DNA of 64,000 nt. It comes from Chamaecyparis obtusa. Its lineage: Eukaryota; Streptophyta; Pinopsida; Cupressales; Cupressaceae. The stretch covers positions 1,272,001 to 1,336,000 of the forward strand of contig BSBK01001116.1 in assembly GCA_027943335.1 (NCBI GenBank), in the 5' to 3' direction. The notes under the pieces are model-generated. The model did no database searches and was not told where the DNA came from. It saw only the letters and a program-made list of their open reading frames with translations. Positions 58,386 to 64,000 of this stretch are shown here, in pieces (the stretch's first letter is position 1; each line of letters begins with the position of its first letter). Position numbers and translations under genes: made by a program.

Positions 58386-59720
58386 TGTATAGGGAAAAAT
58401 GAGATCCACCCTTTACAAAATGGAGAGAGAATACCAAGATTCCACCACCAAAGGAGCCCCGATTAACAAATGAAAAAGTGTCAATTTGTAACCTTCACAA
58501 AGGGGAAAATTGCTTGGATTAACTTCTCTCTTACCTTTGCAAAGAGAGGGTTTTGGAAATGAAGGATAAAATAGAGATGTATGAAAGAAAGTATTGAAAT
58601 GAAAAAAAAGGAAGGAAAAGTTGCCTTCGAAAATAAAAACCTATAAATACCCTATCAAATTATGTCAAAATCAACTAAAATATGAAAATTGGACTGAAAC
58701 TGTGAGCTCCGAAAAACCCCAAAATTGTTCTGCTCCTGGATTAGGCCAATTTTTTAGCTCTACACCAACTTGGGGTCGGCCTTGACCTAGAACTAGGCCA
58801 AAATTCAGCCTAGACTTGCTCTGCTAATCTTTCCTGATTCTGAATCTGCAACTGTGCCCTATTCTTGGAATTCTAAAAAATGGATCTGAAAGCCTATAAA
58901 TTTGGATCTACAAGAGAAAAAGGGTTTTGTGTTATTGGAGAGTGGTTTTCCTTAGTCAAACCCTAGTTTAGGAGTTAACCTCAACCTTTAAATAATATGA
59001 AAGATAATGCTAGCAATTAGTAGAAGTAGATCTAACAATAAAGCAATACTAATCAATGAATATGCAATTGTATTTAGGGTGACCCACAAGGTTAGGGCTT
59101 AAATTAAGCCTAGACCAGAAGGTCAGGGCCAAAATGTTACAAGTAGTGGTTGTCGTTGCACCAAAAGATTGACCTGTTAATGCCCGATACAACCACTAGA
59201 CTTATAAAAGACACAAGAGGTAGTTAAGCCATGTCACAAATCCCGAGGGGAGCACTGATCATTTTGCCAACAATATCCCCCTCAGCATTACCTGAGGGGA
59301 TTCAAACCTATGACCAAGCTCTGATACCACTTGTTACAAGTAGTGGTTGTTGTTGCACCAAAAGATCGACATGTTAATGCCCGATACAACCACTAGACTT
59401 ATAGAAGACACAGGAGGCAGTTAAGCCATGTCACAAATCTCGAGGGGAGTGCTGACCATTTTGCCAACAAATTTGGCCTAGACCAGAGGGTTAGGGCTGA
59501 AATTCGGCCTAGACCTAAAGGTCAGGGCCTCCCAGAATTGTCATGGGGTCTCAGAAAGTGGGAAAAAGAAGTGGGGAAAAGGACAGAGCAAGGGAACAAA
59601 AGGCACAAGCACCTAGGAGGATATCCAAATATTAAAGAGACATCCAAAAGGGCCCCAAAACATCCCATTATGGAGGGCTAAAAGGTCTTATCATGGGTAC
59701 TTCCATTTTAAGATGATACA
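58386..59720 (-). repeat. 5' LTR of Gypsy C, with internal deletion and TRIM insertion
   Basis: It pairs with 44653-46172 but lacks about 535 bp corresponding to roughly 45352-45888, including the TATA box. It carries a 335 bp TRIM at 59135-59469. The breakpoint reads ...TATTTAGGGTGACCC near 59078. Confidence 0.85.
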
Positions 59721-60150
59721 ATCTATTACTCTTCCATATCAACCCATCTTTTTCTATTAATCACAGTTTATTAACCTTGAATATGAAATTTAATTTTATC
59801 CTGAAAAGGGTGACCCATAAGGTCAGGGTTGAAATTCAGCCTAGACCAGAAGGTCAGGGCTGAAATTTGGCCTAGACCTAAAGGTCAAAGCCTCCCAGAA
59901 TTGTCATGGGGTCTCGAAAAGTAGGAAAAAGAAGTGAGGAAAAGGACATAATGAGGGAACAAAAGGGACAAGCACCTAGGAGGATATCCAAATATTAAAG
60001 ACACATCCAAAAGGGGCCCAAAACATCCCATTAAGGAGGGCTAAAAGGTCTTATCATGGGTGTTTCCATTTTAAGATGATACAATCTATTACTCTTCAAT
60101 ATCAACCCATCATTTTCTATTAATCATGTAGTTTATTGACCTTGCAGTAA
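59078..60150. repeat. Tandem duplication of Gypsy C edge plus flanking DNA
   Basis: Copy 1 (59078 to about 59790, including the TRIM) and copy 2 (about 59808-60150) both start at GGGTGACCCA(C/T)AAGGT. They run through the LTR border GATGATACA and continue into the same non-LTR flank (ATCTATTACTCTTC...TATTAATCA). Because the flank is included, this is a segmental duplication after C inserted, not a second insertion. Confidence 0.85.
59135..59469 (-). mobile_element. TRIM element (terminal-repeat retrotransposon in miniature)
   Basis: Two direct repeats of 138 bp (59135-59272 and 59332-59469) begin TGTTACAAGTAG and end GCCAACA on the plus strand, with about ten differences. The 59 bp between them contains, on the minus strand, a perfect PBS TGGTATCAGAGCTTGGTC (59312-59329) two bases from the right repeat. 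A purine run CTGAGGGGGAT lies just before the left repeat. At 335 bp it has LTRs, PBS and PPT and nothing else, the TRIM definition. No clean target duplication is visible. The tandem copy of this LTR region at 59808 lacks it. Confidence 0.93.
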
Positions 60151-60259
60151 ATAGTTCAACCGTAGAGATAAATTAAATAAAGAGGGGAAGAGATATATGA
60201 TAAGAGAAAGGGAGAGAGTGGTAGAAATACAAAGATAGATAGAAGGATAGGGAGGGAGC

Positions 60260-60299
<40 letters not shown>

Positions 60300-61766
60300 G
60301 TGAATTCAATGATCATTAAGGAAAAATACTTTGAAAATTTTGATTTTGGACTCTTGAGTGATCATATTATTATATTTCTTAAAAAATAAATAAATCGAAG
60401 AAACTCAAACTTATTAAGGGAATAAAAATAACTCTTCAATAAATAATGTAAACAAAATAAACTTATTCTTATCATTATAATTGTAAAGTAAAATATAATA
60501 AATATAAAAGTAAATAAATTTAAATAGTTTTACGAAATAAAATAAAATACATTTATTCTTAGTATCTTTATATGCATCAAATTAAATTGAATAAATATTA
60601 ATAAAATAAAATTTTAATTAATTTAAAAAAAAATAAAGTACATCTATCCATAATATATTTTTTGTATTGGTATTTGAATTATGTTTTACATGATTTATAC
60701 AATGATCCCATGTTATAGTTTCATTTCAATGCTTTAATTTTATAGGAGATTTATTTTATTGTTTGATTAATGCATGTATCAAACTGTAGTTTATTTCAAA
60801 CTTTGATTTATATAGAGATATTTCTTTTGAAAATATTTAGAATAAAAATTTAAATGAGTAAAAATATTGATCAATAATTTAAATATTAATTAAAATTTTA
60901 AAAATATATACATATACATATACATATACATATTTGATAAACAAAATGTAACAAAATAAGGGTGTTGTCCCTTTACAACCAAGCCCAAAGAGGGACCAAC
61001 AACAAATTACAACATTATAAGAAGATGAACAATATCAACACATAACCAACATCAATAGATATACAAAGTCAACATATCATCCACCCAAGGAACAACATAA
61101 CCAGTCACCCTTGCATCTAGATAAAAAAACATCAAAAAGGAACATAGCAGTACCTTTGGAAATAGAAATAGTTAAACTATTATTGGAATTACTAACCATA
61201 TATTCATAGTGACCACCATAAGCATATCGATCAAAAAACTATTAGTGTCCAGAATACTATCTAAAACACTAATAGTAAAAGTCTTAAACCAAGACCACTT
61301 AGGGTCATACCCAACAGAACAGAAAGTATAGTTCCACAAAACATATAGAAAGTTAACACAAAAAGGAACAAGGCCCAGAATCTCGTAGTGAGCCAAAATG
61401 ATGAGACCAAGACGAAGGAACTACCCAAATTATTTTTCTTCCTTCATGTGGTAGTAAGCATTATGGGACCACTTTGTATTTTGTCATAAACTTGAAGAGT
61501 TCCTTTCGGTCAAATTCCTCATTGTCTCCTTTTGCACTCTTAGTCTGGAGCATACAGAGCATGGTAGCAGAGTTGTGTGTAACCTTCATTAAAGAAAAGT
61601 GGGACACATTATAGAGCCTTTCTTCCACCTCCTCTAATCTCTATTTCATTTTGTCAATCTCCCCCCACACCAGATCCTTCTTGCTAATAATACCTTCCAT
61701 CATGGATTTTCCTCTATGAACATTTGCAGGCACAATCTTAGTCTCCTTCTCCTGTACCCAGGTGGG
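60150..61766. other. AT-rich spacer with microsatellites
   Basis: (GA)14 is at 60264-60291 within a longer purine-rich stretch (60170-60300), and a (CATATA)n run at 60905-60933. The rest is AT-rich with no supported gene. Short frames at 61172-61396 are unconvincing. Confidence 0.6.
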
Positions 61767-62669
61767 TTAAATAGAGCCCAAATTAAAACTAGTCAACACA
61801 TGAGACGAACTCCATTTAGAGGTAGAGAGAGTTTCTTGCTCCACACCATTTTTCTCTTTTGCCTTGCTCCCACTCTCATCCCCATCCTCCAAGTTTGAGG
61901 CCTCTTTCAGGGTAGTCTCTTTTTCAATTTTGAAAATAAATCTAGTGGACCTATAGGGGGTGCTAGTTTCCTTGTTAATTTTAATATTAGAATCAATTTG
62001 AGTTTTGACCTTTTTTGAGGCTTTAGCTTTAGATTTAGAGGAGGGAGCTCTTTTTTTCACTTTTTCCTATTTACCCTTATTAGAATTAGGGGAGGTATCT
62101 TGTTGGGTTTTTATGTCAAAGTTATTGAGGCATTATTTACAACTAGGGCCAGGAGTGTCCATTATTTTGGTTGAGTGGGGGGGGGGTAGAGGAAGCATGA
62201 ACCTCTTCCACAATATTTTGATGGGGAGGGAATAAGGATAAATGAAAGTGGTAGAGACAAAATATTAGACCCTGATGTGAAATGGTAAAACTTTTATCGT
62301 GATTCTTGGCTTCCACTACATCCTTAAGAAAACTTTCGTATGAATGCCAGAGGTAAAAAGGAATAGAAATAGCATTGTGATTTGTAAGATGATTCGAAAA
62401 AGGTAGGTGATCATAGTAGTATACACCATATCTTCCCTCCAATGTAAAATACTTCATCTCCATAACAAAGACAAGGTCCCATGGCTCTGGTAATTATTCA
62501 TGATCGTAGCCACCCCTTTACTTGATAGGTTGCTCACCATTACAAAATAATTGGTTAAGGCTAGTGTATTCAAAACTTTACTTTCTTTTTTCCACTTGCA
62601 CCCTTTGGTAGAGAGACCAACAACTTGTGTAATCACCTCTTTATTAACCTCAAAAGAGATACCACCCAT
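61767..62669 (-). pseudogene. Broken reading region, possibly transposon-associated
   Basis: Three consecutive minus-strand pieces follow in logical order. First is 62669-62454 (GISFEVNKEVITQVVGLSTK, KWKKESKVLN). Then 62463-62143 (MKYFTLEGRYGVYYYDHLPF, then ISIPFYLWHSYES, SHQGLIFCLYHFHLSLFP). Last is 62060-61767, a lysine/serine-rich tail (KKRAPSSKSKAKASKKVK). The LEGRYGVYYY and HQGL segments resemble highly repeated ORFs that I associate from memory with conifer genomes, of unknown function. Frame changes between the pieces mark it as decayed. Confidence 0.45.
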
Positions 62670-64000
62670 AGTAACTCTTCTAGCCTCCCAAGAACTAACA
62701 AACTACTTTGAGAGACTCTCGTCATAACCATTCATGCACTGCATTAACTATGAAATAACGCCTGAGTAAAAGTACAAAGCTATATCACACTTTTATAAAG
62801 GAAATAATCAACACTGATTCAAGTTTTTAAATTCAATCACTAAAATGTGGGATATATGTTGAGAATTTTTAAATGATGTAAACTAATGAAATTTTTAATT
62901 TTTTATGTATTTTATGTTTATAATTTTTGTAAAAAAATAAAAAATTATCAAAATATAATTTTTAAAAAAATAAAAATTGAAATCTAGTTACTAATAAAAT
63001 GTTGAAATCAAAGTTATATCTCCCATCACCTTTATATTGTAGTTTTCTCTATTCTTATTCAATAATTTTTGTGTAAAGATAACTTGAAACTTTAGTGCAT
63101 GGATATATATTTTCACTATTTTTATAAATGTATATTTAAATGTAAAATTAAAAATTCACATGTATTGGAACATATCCCTTTTCATTCGACATCACTTTTT
63201 GTCTTAACTATTCATCCAAAATAGAAATAAATTATATCCTCTTGATCTAGATTCTTTCCTCTACTACATCATATTTTTTCCAAAAAATTTAAATAAATTT
63301 TACTATTTTTCCATGAAAAGATAATCAATCGTATAATTTTGTGCTAATGACTACTTTGAATAAAAAATTAAATAAAAATATTAAAAAGATATATATTAAT
63401 AACCATAACCATTCATGCGCTCCATGAACTATGAAATAACACCCTCTTTATAGATGTATCACACTATCCCATCATTCTTTCACTCCTTGCACTTATCTAA
63501 CTCAACTCTAACCTGATCACCATCCATAGTAGCACTGAATAAGCTAACACAATTGCAAAGAGAAGGGCATAGGAAAATTGTAGTGTCTTTGTGAGAAGAA
63601 AACCCCAAGATTGGAATTTTATTGGAAATGATCAAATAGAGGTGAGATAAATGAACATAATTATTGCATTTATCGTACTTTGTGCCTTTGGCATCACCCA
63701 AATTTTTTTCAGTAGTATCCTCATGTGAGGATTCCTTCAGATGCTAAGGATTAAAATAAATAAAATTCTTGAACATGGTGAGGGATTTTACAAAATCTAC
63801 TAGCCTTGTAAAAATCTTAATTTTTAGGAGGTGGTACAAAATATGATGACTCGTTCACCCTATAATGACATCATGATGTGTTGAGGAGACACATAAGCTC
63901 TAGAAATTATCCTTGTGGAAATTTTAAAACGTAATAAAAAATGTCCTCTAATGGGTAGGAATTAGTAAGCCCACCAAAACTGTCTAACAACACCACAACA
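62670..64000. other. AT-rich terminal stretch, no supported gene
   Basis: A direct repeat of about 40 bp (62729-62771 and 63407-63450, sharing ATAACCATTCATGC and AACTATGAAATAAC) brackets a 640 bp AT-rich segment. A minus-strand frame at 63480-63701 follows the same strand as the remnant at 61767-62669 and could be its upstream part, but I cannot confirm it. Confidence 0.4.

Larger units (their letters stand above)
44653..59720 (-). mobile_element. Large minus-strand Gypsy insertion C (non-coding, related to A)
   Basis: The 3' LTR is at 44653-46172 and the 5' LTR at 58386-59720. The flanking pentamers are both ATCTA (44648-44652 and 59721-59725), so one insertion event spans 15 kb. The minus-strand PBS TGGTGAACCCAACAC (58368-58382) and a PPT facing 46173 (AGAGTGGGGGCTAAA on the minus strand) agree with the orientation. 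LTR starts match Gypsy A (TATCATCTTAAAATGGAAGCA). Later insertions inside are the chromovirus element (48684-52579), a candidate DNA transposon (48381-54154), the mini-Copia (55635-58365) and the TRIM (59135-59469). C's own interior has no gag or pol. Confidence 0.9.

Noticed and set aside
1..64000. CRISPR arrays, prokaryotic operons, tRNA or rRNA genes
   Set aside because: None seen. Direct repeats here are LTRs, microsatellites or leader duplications, and the tRNA-like words are primer-binding sites.

Overview
This 64 kb window looks like repeat-packed nuclear DNA from a plant with a large genome, most likely a gymnosperm (inference). It is AT-rich, consists mostly of nested LTR retrotransposons with long (about 1-1.6 kb) LTRs, and has only one convincing host gene. 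No rRNA, tRNA, CRISPR array or prokaryote-type operon was seen.

Layout. Positions 1-11833 hold several damaged minus-strand retrotransposons: a Gypsy 5' LTR with its leader, a further Gypsy-like LTR, a gag-bearing Gypsy (4508-9818), and a Copia LTR plus gag remnant (9822-11833). Positions 12228-12925 are a (TA)27 microsatellite and a long polypyrimidine tract. Positions 13729-14298 are an intact 189-codon gene for a small acidic plant protein of unknown function. Positions 14299-17366 are AT-rich, with one decayed coding remnant.

Positions 17367-40826 are a three-level nest. A Copia element (LTRs 17367-18682 and 39536-40826, near-matching GTTCC/GTTAC target duplications) is interrupted in its reverse transcriptase by a Gypsy element A (21606-39527, gag and protease only). 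A is interrupted in gag by a young Gypsy/Tat-like element B (25072-36495), whose LTRs differ at only about a dozen sites. Positions 40827-44652 carry another coding remnant and a solo LTR with perfect ACATG duplications.

Positions 44653-59720 are one large minus-strand Gypsy insertion C with perfect ATCTA duplications. Inside it are a chromovirus-type gag-protease element (48684-52579, AGATA duplications), a candidate DNA transposon inverted-repeat pair, a Copia derivative with almost no interior (55635-58365, ATGTG duplications) and a 335 bp TRIM (59135-59469) inside C's 5' LTR. The C edge plus flank is then duplicated in tandem to about 60150. The remainder, to 64000, is AT-rich with microsatellites and a broken minus-strand open reading region (61767-62669).

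How it works together. Nearly every element lacks the enzymes needed to move (RT, RNase H, most of integrase) yet keeps LTRs, primer-binding sites and polypurine tracts. The natural reading is a population of passengers mobilised in trans by autonomous relatives elsewhere. The most unusual signals are: (1) a 43 bp flanking duplication with a clipped 3' LTR at the B insertion; (2) an in-frame 12 bp expansion inside B's integrase remnant; (3) a seven-site W-box cluster in A's U3; (4) a triplicated primer-binding segment in A; (5) a palindrome-rich repeat cluster just downstream of a PBS at 2.1-2.25 kb. All calls are by eye, without database searches.
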